A stretch of DNA of 31,022 nt from Syntrophaceae bacterium UBA2210 (GTDB lineage: Bacteria > Desulfobacterota > Syntrophia > Syntrophales > UBA2210), in assembly GCA_002327865.1 (NCBI GenBank), contig DCUQ01000033.1:54605-85626 (forward strand), in the 5' to 3' direction. This document shows positions 15,307-22,869 of the stretch, piece after piece. The notes under the pieces were generated by a model. The model had not been told where the DNA came from. It was given only the letters and a program-made list of their open reading frames with translations, and made no database searches. Numbering within the stretch: position 1 is the first letter of the stretch; each line of letters starts with the position of its first letter. A program made the translations under genes and the position numbers.

Positions 15307-15852
15307 ATGAAAAGGAATTTATTTTTAGGAATACTAGTGCTTGTCTGCGGTTTTTCACTGATCTTTATGGCAGGGTGCGCAACGGAGCAGACGGTTCAAA
15401 GTGATGCCGGATTGACCCAGGCACAGCCTTCGGCAGAAGAAGCGGGTGCTGCCGCCAATGAACAGACTCTGAAAGAGAAGTCTCTGAGAGAACAGTTAAT
15501 GGAGGAAGCGGCTGCGTTTCAGGATATACATTTCGATTTCGACAAGTACGATCTTACAACCGAAGCCAGGGTGCTTCTGAACGAACTCGCTGACTGGTTG
15601 ATACAACACAACGATTTTGAAGTTACTATCGAGGGGCACTGTGACAACAGAGGAACGGCGGTATACAATCTGGCTCTGGGAGAAAGACGTGCGGAGGCGG
15701 CCAAGGCCTATCTCGTGAATCTGGGTGTCGCCAAAACAAGTATAAACACCATAAGTTATGGAGAGGAATTACCTCTGGATCCCAGAAATTGTGAAGAGGC
15801 GTGGTCAAAGAACAGAAGAGATCATTTCATCGTGTTCCCCCAGAAACAATAA
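15307..15852 (+). CDS. pal: Peptidoglycan-associated outer-membrane lipoprotein Pal
   Basis: Pal anchors the outer membrane to peptidoglycan and binds TolB. The 181-residue precursor has a lipoprotein signal peptide with lipobox MAGC (Cys24), a short linker, and an OmpA-like domain (about 75-180). Domain motifs include IHFDFDKYDLT, VTIEGHCDNRGT, YNLALGERRAEAAKAYL and NRRDHFIV, with the Asp and Arg residues that grip diaminopimelate in the family. A strong ribosome site, AAGGAGGGG, precedes the ATG. It is the fifth gene of the tol-pal operon, 18 bases before cpoB. No anomaly is seen. Confidence 0.96.
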   Translation: MKRNLFLGILVLVCGFSLIFMAGCATEQTVQSDAGLTQAQPSAEEAGAAANEQTLKEKSLREQLMEEAAAFQDIHFDFDKYDLTTEARVLLNELADWLIQHNDFEVTIEGHCDNRGTAVYNLALGERRAEAAKAYLVNLGVAKTSINTISYGEELPLDPRNCEEAWSKNRRDHFIVFPQKQ

Positions 15853-15870
15853 CCTTAAAAGGGCGTTCTC

Positions 15871-16662
15871 TTGAAAAAGCTTATAATTCTTTCAATTGCA
15901 TTGATCATCGTCTGCACCGGGTGCGCGACGCAGGAAGATCTTCTCCGTGTCGAGGGTCGTCTCGGGAACAGAATAACCGATATCCAGAAGGATACCACAG
16001 CCCTTGGAGAATCTCTAAAGGCGACGAAAAAAAGTCAGGCGAATACCGACGCAGACACAATAGATTTACGTGACAGTGTTCAACAAATGCGGGGGGCTAC
16101 GGAGCAATTGAAAGTCAAGATGGCGGCCCTCGAGTCAAAAAAGGAAGTAAAAACTATAGACGACAAACTGGCCGATATTTCCAACAGGCTGGCATATCTC
16201 GAGAGTTATCTGGGAATCGACAAAGGGGATTCGAAAAAAGAGAACATGGGGAAAGAAACATCCCCGCTTAAAAAAGAGGAAACAGCAACGGGAAAAGAGG
16301 AAGCTTATTCCAACGCCTACAGTCTGTTCAAAGACGGAAAGTACGATTTGGCGAAAGAAGCATTCCGGAAATTCCTGCAAGCCTTTCCCAACACGGAATA
16401 TTCGGATAACGCTCAATTCTGGATCGGTGAGTGCGACTATTTCGAGGGAAGATATGAAGAAGCGATCGTAGAGTACGAAGGGGTAATCCAGAACTACCCA
16501 ACGGGGAATAAGGTCCCCCATGCCTTTTTGAAACAGGCACTCGCTTTTCTTAAACTCGGCGATAAATCCAGCGCCAAGCTCCTGTTGCAGAGAGTAATCA
16601 AGGACTATCCGAACACAACACCCGCGAGAATAGCCAGAGGAAAACTGGTAAGCATCAAATAA
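15871..16662 (+). CDS. cpoB: CpoB/YbgF, TPR coordinator of the Tol-Pal system
   Basis: CpoB (YbgF) coordinates peptidoglycan synthesis with Tol-driven outer-membrane constriction in the periplasm. The 263-residue protein has an N-terminal signal peptide with a possible lipobox CTGC (Cys18), so unlike E. coli CpoB it may be a lipoprotein. A coiled-coil region (about 25-115) is followed by a Lys/Glu-rich linker and TPR repeats (about 145-260), for example AYSLFKDGKYDLAKEAFRKF and PHAFLKQALAFLKLGD. The start is TTG at 15871, with AAAAGGG about eight bases upstream. It closes the tol-pal operon; a strong stem-loop follows in the convergent gap. Confidence 0.92.
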   Translation: MKKLIILSIALIIVCTGCATQEDLLRVEGRLGNRITDIQKDTTALGESLKATKKSQANTDADTIDLRDSVQQMRGATEQLKVKMAALESKKEVKTIDDKLADISNRLAYLESYLGIDKGDSKKENMGKETSPLKKEETATGKEEAYSNAYSLFKDGKYDLAKEAFRKFLQAFPNTEYSDNAQFWIGECDYFEGRYEEAIVEYEGVIQNYPTGNKVPHAFLKQALAFLKLGDKSSAKLLLQRVIKDYPNTTPARIARGKLVSIK

Positions 16663-16670
16663 GTCATTTT

Positions 16671-16702
16671 CCGGTTGGCACAGTGTATAGCGTGTCAACC
16701 GG
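16671..16702. terminator. Stem-loop in the convergent gap, probable bidirectional terminator
   Basis: CCGGTTGGCAC (16671-16681) pairs with GTGTCAACCGG (16692-16702): eleven pairs, one of them G-T, around a ten-base loop. It lies nine bases after the cpoB stop and nine bases beyond the last base of the opposing operon. The T-runs are weak, so termination may be inefficient or factor-assisted. Confidence 0.55.
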
Positions 16703-16711
16703 ATTCCAGGA

Positions 16712-17491
16712 TCAATCTACGAAAACAGGACTTAGACCGCATGGCGTCTGGAGGTCGAAAAGTTCCGTGTTTTCATCAGGCAGAACATCTAAATTACGAT
16801 AGAGTATGTGCAGACTTACCTTTTCAGGATTTTCTGTCTCGATATCTATTTTCCCCGGGTATGATGCTCCACCGACAGTAATGGAATCGGCGAATGTCGC
16901 CCTGTATATTAGTCTGCCGTCATCGATCTCTTCAATCTTTGTCAGTCTGTAATCCTCAGGACTTACCCAGAGCGACTGTTTCCTTTGACCGGATCTTATA
17001 TCGAAACGGTACTTTTTCCCTTCCATATACTCTGAAATATTCCCCTCCATTATCTGCGGCGGTAATCCGACAAGCATGGAAACCATATCACCCGGGGAAA
17101 GTGGTACCTTGAAAAATAAAAAGAAATTTTCTTTTGTCGCTTTGCCCACATAGAACTTCGCCTCTCCGGGGAGAAATACTTTGAGATATTTCTCGTTTGC
17201 AGAAAAGAAAAAATCCGCCGGGCCGAACACCGGAACCGTCTCAATACGCATGGAAGCGGGTCTTTTCAGCAAAAGTGCTGTTTTTCTTGAATATCTACCT
17301 TCATAAGTACTCAGCGTAATGTCAGCCGTCGCGCGTATTATGCCGTCACCCGGGGACGGCATGGCAATTTTAGCGAGAATACCGCAGGGAGGCGCTATCG
17401 GGCCTTTCGCAATCTCCGGAACCTTTCCTGAAATACAACCGGAAATTATTAAAAGAAGAAAACAGATTAAAACACAATTAGTTTTGTTCAC
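16712..17491 (-). CDS. LolB/DUF4292-like outer-membrane lipoprotein
   Basis: The 259-residue protein begins with a clean lipoprotein signal peptide (lipobox IISGC, Cys19). The remainder is beta-rich and matches the LolB/DUF4292 type of fold by pattern: alternating segments such as RKTALLLKRPASMRIETV, FGPADFFFSANEKYLKVFLPGEAKFYVG, and a late YRLTKIEEIDDGRLIYRATF. In LolA/LolB-type proteins an open barrel carries lipoprotein acyl chains, so a role in outer-membrane lipoprotein handling is a fair guess and no more. It is the last gene of a four-gene minus-strand operon and overlaps the TPR gene by 14 bases, implying a shared function. I cannot assign a specific substrate. Confidence 0.7.
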   Translation of the reverse strand: MNKTNCVLICFLLLIISGCISGKVPEIAKGPIAPPCGILAKIAMPSPGDGIIRATADITLSTYEGRYSRKTALLLKRPASMRIETVPVFGPADFFFSANEKYLKVFLPGEAKFYVGKATKENFFLFFKVPLSPGDMVSMLVGLPPQIMEGNISEYMEGKKYRFDIRSGQRKQSLWVSPEDYRLTKIEEIDDGRLIYRATFADSITVGGASYPGKIDIETENPEKVSLHILYRNLDVLPDENTELFDLQTPCGLSPVFVD

Positions 17492-19190
17492 CGGACGCTT
17501 GTATATTACGTATCTTTTCTTTCAATTTGCTGTTTTCAGGGTCGGATTCCAGCGCCTTCTTGTACATCTTCAGCGCTTCTTCCGTCTGACCGTCCTTCCG
17601 ATAGGCATCACCCAGATGTTCGGCAATTACCGGTTCCTCCGGCAGAAGATGCGACGCCTTCCTCAAGTACTCTATAGCGAGCTTTACCCTGTTCTGTTGA
17701 AAATATACCCAGCCGAGGCTGTCGATAATATATCCGCTGTCCGGCTTCAGGCTCAAAGCCTTTTTGATAAGACTCTCTGCCTCATCGAGCATGATCCCCC
17801 GCTCGGCGTAGCTGTACCCGATGAAGTTCATCGCATCGGCGTTATCCGGATCAAGTTCGAGCACGGTCTCCATTTCTCTTAAACTATCCGGATGTTTGTC
17901 CTGTTTGCTGTACAGAACACCCAACCTGTAGTGCATATCTATATTCTGCGGCGAAATATCAAGAGCTTTTCCGGCGATAATCTCCGCAGCTTCAAACATG
18001 CCTTTTTCTTCGTAGAGAGTGATCATAAAACTATAAAAATCAAGGTCGATATTTCCTCGTTCTATCTCTTTTCCGATCAGTTCCATGGCCTTCGTGGCGC
18101 GACCTTCCTGTTTCAGGATAAGCCCCATCCTGATGCGCGCCGCATTATACAGATCCGATTCTTCGGGAATGGTCTCGAGCGTGTCTATCGCGTCCTCGTA
18201 TTGCTGATTTTCTTCGTATGCACCGGCGAGAAAATAGACGGCCCTGTAATCGTCGGGATGTGACTCGAGTGCGGCAAGGAATTCTCCTATGGCATCATCG
18301 TACCTTTTACCGCCGAAAAAATAGGCCAGCCCTAAGGGGAAGTGCACACTGTAAATAGAACTGTCCGTTTCCAGTATTTTCTCGAATTCTTCGGCGGCTT
18401 TGTCATATCTCTTTAATTGCAACAGCATATTACCAAGTTCAAATCTTATTTCACTACCGTACGGATCGGCCAGAAGAAATTCTTCGTAAAGCTCGATTGC
18501 CTTTTCATTATCATGCCGGGCTCTGTACAGCGTACCCATGTCTACCACTGCGGGTTTGAATGTAGGCTTTATATCCAGCACCTTCCGAAGCAATGTCTCC
18601 GTCTCATCGGAACGGTTCATCGCAGAATACACTTTAGAGAGATAATAGCTTCCCATAAGGTTATCGTAATCGATCGCAAGAAGATCGTTGAAAATCCTCG
18701 TCGCTTCTTCATATTGCTTATTTTCATAATAAAGCAGACCGAGGAAAAGATATGCCTCCAGCTTTCCGGGATCTATGGCAATAACCTTCTTGTATTCGTT
18801 TACGGCATCTTCATATCTCTGAAGATTGCCGTACAAGGTGCCCAGCAGTATATGGGGATCGATGGCGTCGGGATTTAACGCGACAGATTCTTGAAGCAGC
18901 GCCATCGCCGACTGAAAATCTTCATTTTTTATATATAACATCGCAAGTTCATTAATAAGATAACAGGACCCGGGATCGGACCGAAGCGCGCTTTTATATT
19001 CACCGATAGCCCTGTCGATTTCTCCTTCGAGCGCAAAGAGCACTCCAAGAGAATAATGGTAATATCCGTCCGTCGAAACGTCTCTCAACTGTTCCTGCTG
19101 CGAACCGGGATATGAACACGCCGCAATAACAGATAGAAGAATAAGGAGGATGGTAAGGGTAATATTTTTTATATTACTTGCGGCTTTCAT
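17478..19190 (-). CDS. Long TPR-repeat lipoprotein
   Basis: The 570-residue protein consists of a lipoprotein signal peptide (lipobox IAAC, Cys25) and roughly fourteen tandem tetratricopeptide repeats. Repeats read YHYSLGVLFALEGEIDRAIG, HILLGTLYGNLQRYEDAVNE, AYLFLGLLYYENKQYEEA, and so on to the C-terminus. Such proteins are scaffolds at the inner leaflet of the outer membrane or in the periplasm; partners cannot be read from the sequence. A longer in-frame start at 19247 overlaps the upstream gene by four bases. I prefer ATG at 19190 because it places the signal peptide at the N-terminus, although no ribosome site supports it. It lies between a polysaccharide deacetylase-like gene and a LolB-like lipoprotein gene in one operon. 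Confidence 0.82.
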   Translation of the reverse strand: MKAASNIKNITLTILLILLSVIAACSYPGSQQEQLRDVSTDGYYHYSLGVLFALEGEIDRAIGEYKSALRSDPGSCYLINELAMLYIKNEDFQSAMALLQESVALNPDAIDPHILLGTLYGNLQRYEDAVNEYKKVIAIDPGKLEAYLFLGLLYYENKQYEEATRIFNDLLAIDYDNLMGSYYLSKVYSAMNRSDETETLLRKVLDIKPTFKPAVVDMGTLYRARHDNEKAIELYEEFLLADPYGSEIRFELGNMLLQLKRYDKAAEEFEKILETDSSIYSVHFPLGLAYFFGGKRYDDAIGEFLAALESHPDDYRAVYFLAGAYEENQQYEDAIDTLETIPEESDLYNAARIRMGLILKQEGRATKAMELIGKEIERGNIDLDFYSFMITLYEEKGMFEAAEIIAGKALDISPQNIDMHYRLGVLYSKQDKHPDSLREMETVLELDPDNADAMNFIGYSYAERGIMLDEAESLIKKALSLKPDSGYIIDSLGWVYFQQNRVKLAIEYLRKASHLLPEEPVIAEHLGDAYRKDGQTEEALKMYKKALESDPENSKLKEKIRNIQASGEQN

Positions 19191-19243
19191 GTCGTATTCT
19201 TGATATGTTTTCAAAAATCTTTTTCCTGCCTGTATACCGACAT

Positions 19244-20245
19244 TCACCGGACCAGATCGGATAAAGGTACGATATTTATATTTCTCTCCCGGAAGATCGG
19301 CAGTGATTTTTCGATTGCCTGTATTGTGCTATCATAAGGGTGCCCGATAATAACGATCGTGTGCCATGAATCCTTTTTTTCGGCAATACGATTCAATATG
19401 GCGAGTGCCTTTTCAAAGTCACAGTGGTTGTCAAGAAAAACATCTCTCTCGACGTGCCGCAGGCCTATTTTTCTAGCAACCTGTATTCCCTTAGATTGCC
19501 TTGTCGTCAGGCTGTCCAGAAAGAAAAGTCCTCTTTCCTTCAATCGGTTCAGGACGATTGCTACCTTCTCCTCATCCTCCATAAAACGGGAACCCATATG
19601 ATTATTAGCACCCGATATACCGGGAATGTTCGCGATATCGCCCTCCAGTTCAGCCACCAGCTCATCCCTGCTCATATTTAAAAGCAGTGCACCTTCACCA
19701 GGGTTCTTTTCGGGATAACCATATGGCTCCATAGGCAAGTGAAGAATCACCTCTCTTCCCGCTTTGCCCGCCCTTTCGGCAATCAGGACGGAATGAGAAA
19801 GATGAGGAATCACAGACAGTGTTATGGGTGCGTCTATACGGAGAATTTCATCCAGAACTCGTAAATCATATCCCATATCATCGATAACTATGGCTATTCT
19901 GTTTCCTGCTTCGGGCGTGGTTTTCCTTTCCTCCGGGAACGCTTTTTCACATTCCGGCGATTCTCCCGGTTTTACACTCTCATGCCCTGTTTTCTTTCGC
20001 TCAATAACCTTCTTGAACGAAGAAACTTCTCTGCGAGGGACCGGTATGTCTTTAATGCATACCCAGCGATACAGAAAATATCCCACGAATATCAGAGAAG
20101 CAGACAGGATAAAGATGTATATCCATTTTCCAAGAGGTCTTGGCTTCGAGTAACCAACCGCTTTCTTTGACTTTTTTCTTGAATGGTTTGTTTTATTCTT
20201 CACTATGATATCAGACGGATATCCGGTACATCGTACCCGGTTCAC
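19244..20245 (-). CDS. Divergent polysaccharide deacetylase (YibQ-like)
   Basis: The 333-residue protein has a basic cytoplasmic N-terminus, one membrane segment (about 42-62), a charged linker, and a divergent polysaccharide deacetylase domain (about 117-333, the YibQ / DUF610 family). Visible motifs are IAIVIDDMGYD, LSVIPHLSHS, VILHLPMEP, GANNHMGSRF, FFLDSLTTRQS and VIIGHPYDST, which retain the metal-binding Asp and His positions. The family is periplasmic and linked to envelope or peptidoglycan metabolism; the substrate is not established. GTG at 20245 lies 14 bases after the protease gene; a second GTG at 20203 is possible, so the first 14 residues are uncertain. It follows ctpA and precedes the TPR gene, as often seen in Desulfobacterota. 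Confidence 0.85.
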   Translation of the reverse strand: MNRVRCTGYPSDIIVKNKTNHSRKKSKKAVGYSKPRPLGKWIYIFILSASLIFVGYFLYRWVCIKDIPVPRREVSSFKKVIERKKTGHESVKPGESPECEKAFPEERKTTPEAGNRIAIVIDDMGYDLRVLDEILRIDAPITLSVIPHLSHSVLIAERAGKAGREVILHLPMEPYGYPEKNPGEGALLLNMSRDELVAELEGDIANIPGISGANNHMGSRFMEDEEKVAIVLNRLKERGLFFLDSLTTRQSKGIQVARKIGLRHVERDVFLDNHCDFEKALAILNRIAEKKDSWHTIVIIGHPYDSTIQAIEKSLPIFRERNINIVPLSDLVR

Positions 20246-20259
20246 CGCCGTTTTTTATT

Positions 20260-21549
20260 TCATATTTTTTTGAAAATATCCCAGTTTCTCAAAAGGTCTA
20301 TCGCGTTTTTCAGTTGATTGTCTTTTTTGAGATTCTCCGTCTCTTCTCCAATGATGCTGACTTCTTGTTCTACTTCTTCCTCGCCCTTTATATGCCCCTC
20401 GAGATCCTTTTCTCTGATCCGCTGGGATTCGCCCTTACCGGTAGCGACAGGTTTTATATATTCGACTGCGATATCGGGAGTAATACCCTTAGCCTGAATG
20501 GACTCCCCCGCAGGGGTATAATACTTCGCTACCGTCAGCTTGAGCGCCGAGCCGTCTTTCAGGGGAACGACAGTCTGTACCGATCCCTTCCCGAAAGTCT
20601 GGGTACCCAGAAGTACGGCACGTTTGTTATCGTGAAGAGCACCGGACACAATCTCGGCGGCGCTGGCTGTTCCACTGTTGATCAGGATAATAACAGGGCA
20701 TTCGGGCTCGAACCCGTCATCATTGGCTTTGTAGGTATACTCGCTGCCCTCTTCTCTCCCTTTCGAAGAAACGATCAATCCCGATTTGAGAAACATATCG
20801 GATACCTTTATAGACTGATCCAGCAGCCCCCCGGGATTATTCCGCAAATCCAGGACAATTCCCTTCAGGGCGGCATCTTTCAGTTTCATTTCCTTGAAAG
20901 CGTCATTAAGTTCATCCGTAGTTGTTTCCTGGAAGTTTGAAATCCTGATATATCCGATATCGTTATAATACGTTCTGTATTTTACGCTTTTTATTTCTAT
21001 AAGATCTCTTACTATCTCGAAATCTATGGAACCATCCTCATCCTCGCGAATAACGGTTATTGTTACTTTCGTCCCCCGTTCGCCACGGAGTGCGTGCACC
21101 GCGTCCATTATAGTAAAATCTTTTGTCGCCTCACCGTCTATCTTGATTATCTTGTCCCCCGCCTTGACGCCGGCCATAAATGCCGGTTTGTCTTCTATCG
21201 GTGCTACCACGGTTATCATATCGTCCTGAATAGTTATCACTATACCAAGTCCGCTGAAGGTTCCTTTCGTATCGATCTTCAGGTCTTCATACTGTTCGGC
21301 GGTCATAAAGGTACTGTGAGGATCCAGTGCTTTCATCATCCCGTTGATTGCCCCACGAATAACAACTTCCGGATCGACTTCCTCCACATAGTTCTTTTCC
21401 ACCAGATTGAGTACTTCGTTGAACAATTTCAGATTTTTGTAGGTCTCGTTGTCTGTGGCAAACGCGGCACCGTTCCACATAAATAAACCTGACAAAATAA
21501 AAACCGCAAGCGGTATGAAAAGGATATTCCCCTTTTTGTTGAAATTCAT
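20260..21549 (-). CDS. ctpA: C-terminal processing serine protease (S41 family)
   Basis: S41 proteases cleave exported proteins near their C-terminus in the periplasm, often acting on peptidoglycan hydrolases. The 429-residue precursor has a signal peptide or anchor (about 1-32), an N-terminal CtpA segment (VEEVDPEVVIRGAINGMM), a PDZ domain (about 95-170), and the protease domain. The catalytic dyad is visible: Ser296 in INSGTASAAE and Lys321 in FGKGSVQT. A charged tail (about 365-415) is not part of the catalytic core. ATG at 21549 has GGAGGT ten bases upstream; the in-frame TTG at 21567 lies inside that ribosome site and is rejected. It heads a four-gene minus-strand operon with cell-envelope partners. 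Confidence 0.95.
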   Translation of the reverse strand: MNFNKKGNILFIPLAVFILSGLFMWNGAAFATDNETYKNLKLFNEVLNLVEKNYVEEVDPEVVIRGAINGMMKALDPHSTFMTAEQYEDLKIDTKGTFSGLGIVITIQDDMITVVAPIEDKPAFMAGVKAGDKIIKIDGEATKDFTIMDAVHALRGERGTKVTITVIREDEDGSIDFEIVRDLIEIKSVKYRTYYNDIGYIRISNFQETTTDELNDAFKEMKLKDAALKGIVLDLRNNPGGLLDQSIKVSDMFLKSGLIVSSKGREEGSEYTYKANDDGFEPECPVIILINSGTASAAEIVSGALHDNKRAVLLGTQTFGKGSVQTVVPLKDGSALKLTVAKYYTPAGESIQAKGITPDIAVEYIKPVATGKGESQRIREKDLEGHIKGEEEVEQEVSIIGEETENLKKDNQLKNAIDLLRNWDIFKKI

Positions 21550-21605
21550 CTCTGTTTTAACCTCCAATATGGTATACCCTTCGAAAGAAAGTACTACACC
21601 TTTAA

Positions 21606-21635
21606 TTAATAGTTTTCCATAATTTTCTCATACAA
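21606..21635 (-). promoter_or_regulatory. Possible promoter of the ctpA operon
   Basis: On the minus strand TTGTAT (21635-21630) and TATTAA (21611-21606) are 18 bases apart and about 60 bases upstream of the ctpA ATG. The match to sigma-70 consensus is moderate. Confidence 0.3.
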
Positions 21636-21849
21636 ATGCGATCATGAAAAGCGGCTTTGTCGATCATTCATGCATTGTGCGGGAAAAAAGAAGGGGTATT
21701 GCGCGACAGCGGAAAGATCCGAGTGATCGCACATATCGACGCGAGTCCCTGATTTTCAGCCGGACACACACCCCCTAAAACGGCTATGAGAAAGACAGGG
21801 CACATCCAGGTCAGCAATACTTCGCCGACATTTCAAGGTCATGACAACA

Positions 21850-21887
21850 TAAGGGCTTAAACGTGTAAAGAGAGGAATAAACCCTTA
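21850..21887 (-). terminator. Stem-loop after the thiouridylase-like gene
   Basis: On the minus strand, five bases after the stop codon, TAAGGGTTTA pairs with TAAGCCCTTA (ten pairs, one U-G). It is not followed by a clear T-run, so it is only a possible terminator. Confidence 0.35.
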
Positions 21888-21891
21888 AACC

Positions 21892-22869
21892 TCAGATCAG
21901 CAGTTTTTGCGTGATCTCTTTTTCTGCCGGTAATATTTCAATATAACTGGTCGTTCCTCCAGTGCGACATTCCGCGACGACTTTCCCGTTGCCGGGAGCA
22001 TCGCTGTAGAAAATACATATACCGGCGGCCAACTGCAAATCCTCTCTTCCACATCCATAAGGTACCAGTACCGTAGGACCGGGGAAATCCCGCGCTTTGA
22101 TTATAATGTCCCGGTCCTGTGACAGCTTCTCGATAACCGCATTCTCATTCTTTTTCCGGCCGACGATTATCTTTGTCTTATCATTCAAACGAAACTGTCT
22201 TCCGACCTTGAGAAGCTCTATATCCTTGATCCCGGGCTCGTCATCGTGCGTGTAAAGATCCCGGAGTTTTCTTGTAAATTCGGGATCCGTAAGAAGGCAC
22301 CCCCCGGCCGGTTTCGCATAACCCGTAAGGCGGTACTTCTCAGCCAGATCCATCTGACGTTTTCTTCCCCTTCCCTGAATATCAAGCAGTTTCGCTCTGT
22401 CTATCCTGCCTTCCCTTTCGGGTTTCGTCTCAGGCAGAAGTCCGGCACTCAGCGGCCGGATGATGTACTCCTCATACCCCGACCGCTTCGCCACGACGTG
22501 TAGCGACTGTTTTCCCTGAGACATGGGGCGCTGCCCCAGTACTTCACCAGTAAGAATAAAATCCGCATTCTCAGATTTCATTCTTTCACCGGCTTTTTTA
22601 AGCATCAGTATGCGACAGTCTATGCATGGATTCATGTTTTTGCCATATCCGTATCTGGGTGCTCTGAGCATGACGAGATGATCTCTCGTAATGTCAACAA
22701 CATCCAGAGGAAGACCTATGTCCTTACATGCTTCCACGGCACGATCGGCACTAAAAAAAGGTGTTTCAAAAGCAACACCCTGAACCGCAATCCCCTGTTC
22801 CTGTACGATCTTTACGGCAAGCATACTGTCAAGACCGCCCGATATAAGAGCAATTCCCTTTACCTTCAA
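21892..22869 (-). CDS. PP-loop tRNA thiouridylase-like enzyme with NFACT-R-like C-terminus
   Basis: The 325-residue cytoplasmic protein has an N-terminal PP-loop ATPase domain (about 1-200) with SGGLDSML at 10-17, the adenylating loop of MnmA/ThiI-type sulfur-transfer enzymes. Candidate catalytic cysteines are Cys82 and Cys85 (NPCIDC) and Cys191 (AGGCLLTD). The C-terminal part (about 215-310: IIVGRKKNENAVIEKL, IIIKARDFPGPTVLVP, QLAAGICIFYSDAPGNGKV) resembles the NFACT-R RNA-binding domain. Family and layout suggest thiolation of an RNA, probably tRNA, but the position modified is unknown. It could be a MnmA-like or ThiI-like paralogue rather than either enzyme itself. The start overlaps the LysM-gene stop by four bases (ATGA-type), so the two are co-translated, an odd pairing of RNA modification with an exported protein. 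Confidence 0.8.
   Translation of the reverse strand: MKVKGIALISGGLDSMLAVKIVQEQGIAVQGVAFETPFFSADRAVEACKDIGLPLDVVDITRDHLVMLRAPRYGYGKNMNPCIDCRILMLKKAGERMKSENADFILTGEVLGQRPMSQGKQSLHVVAKRSGYEEYIIRPLSAGLLPETKPEREGRIDRAKLLDIQGRGRKRQMDLAEKYRLTGYAKPAGGCLLTDPEFTRKLRDLYTHDDEPGIKDIELLKVGRQFRLNDKTKIIVGRKKNENAVIEKLSQDRDIIIKARDFPGPTVLVPYGCGREDLQLAAGICIFYSDAPGNGKVVAECRTGGTTSYIEILPAEKEITQKLLI

Larger units (their letters stand above)
21568..21891. other. 324-base spacer between ctpA and the thiouridylase-like gene
   Basis: It separates two minus-strand units. It holds the possible ctpA promoter, two copies of CGATCAT (about 21641 and 21660) with an inverted GTGATCG near 21723, and a hairpin at 21850-21887. 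I find no supported coding region or RNA gene in it. Confidence 0.4.
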
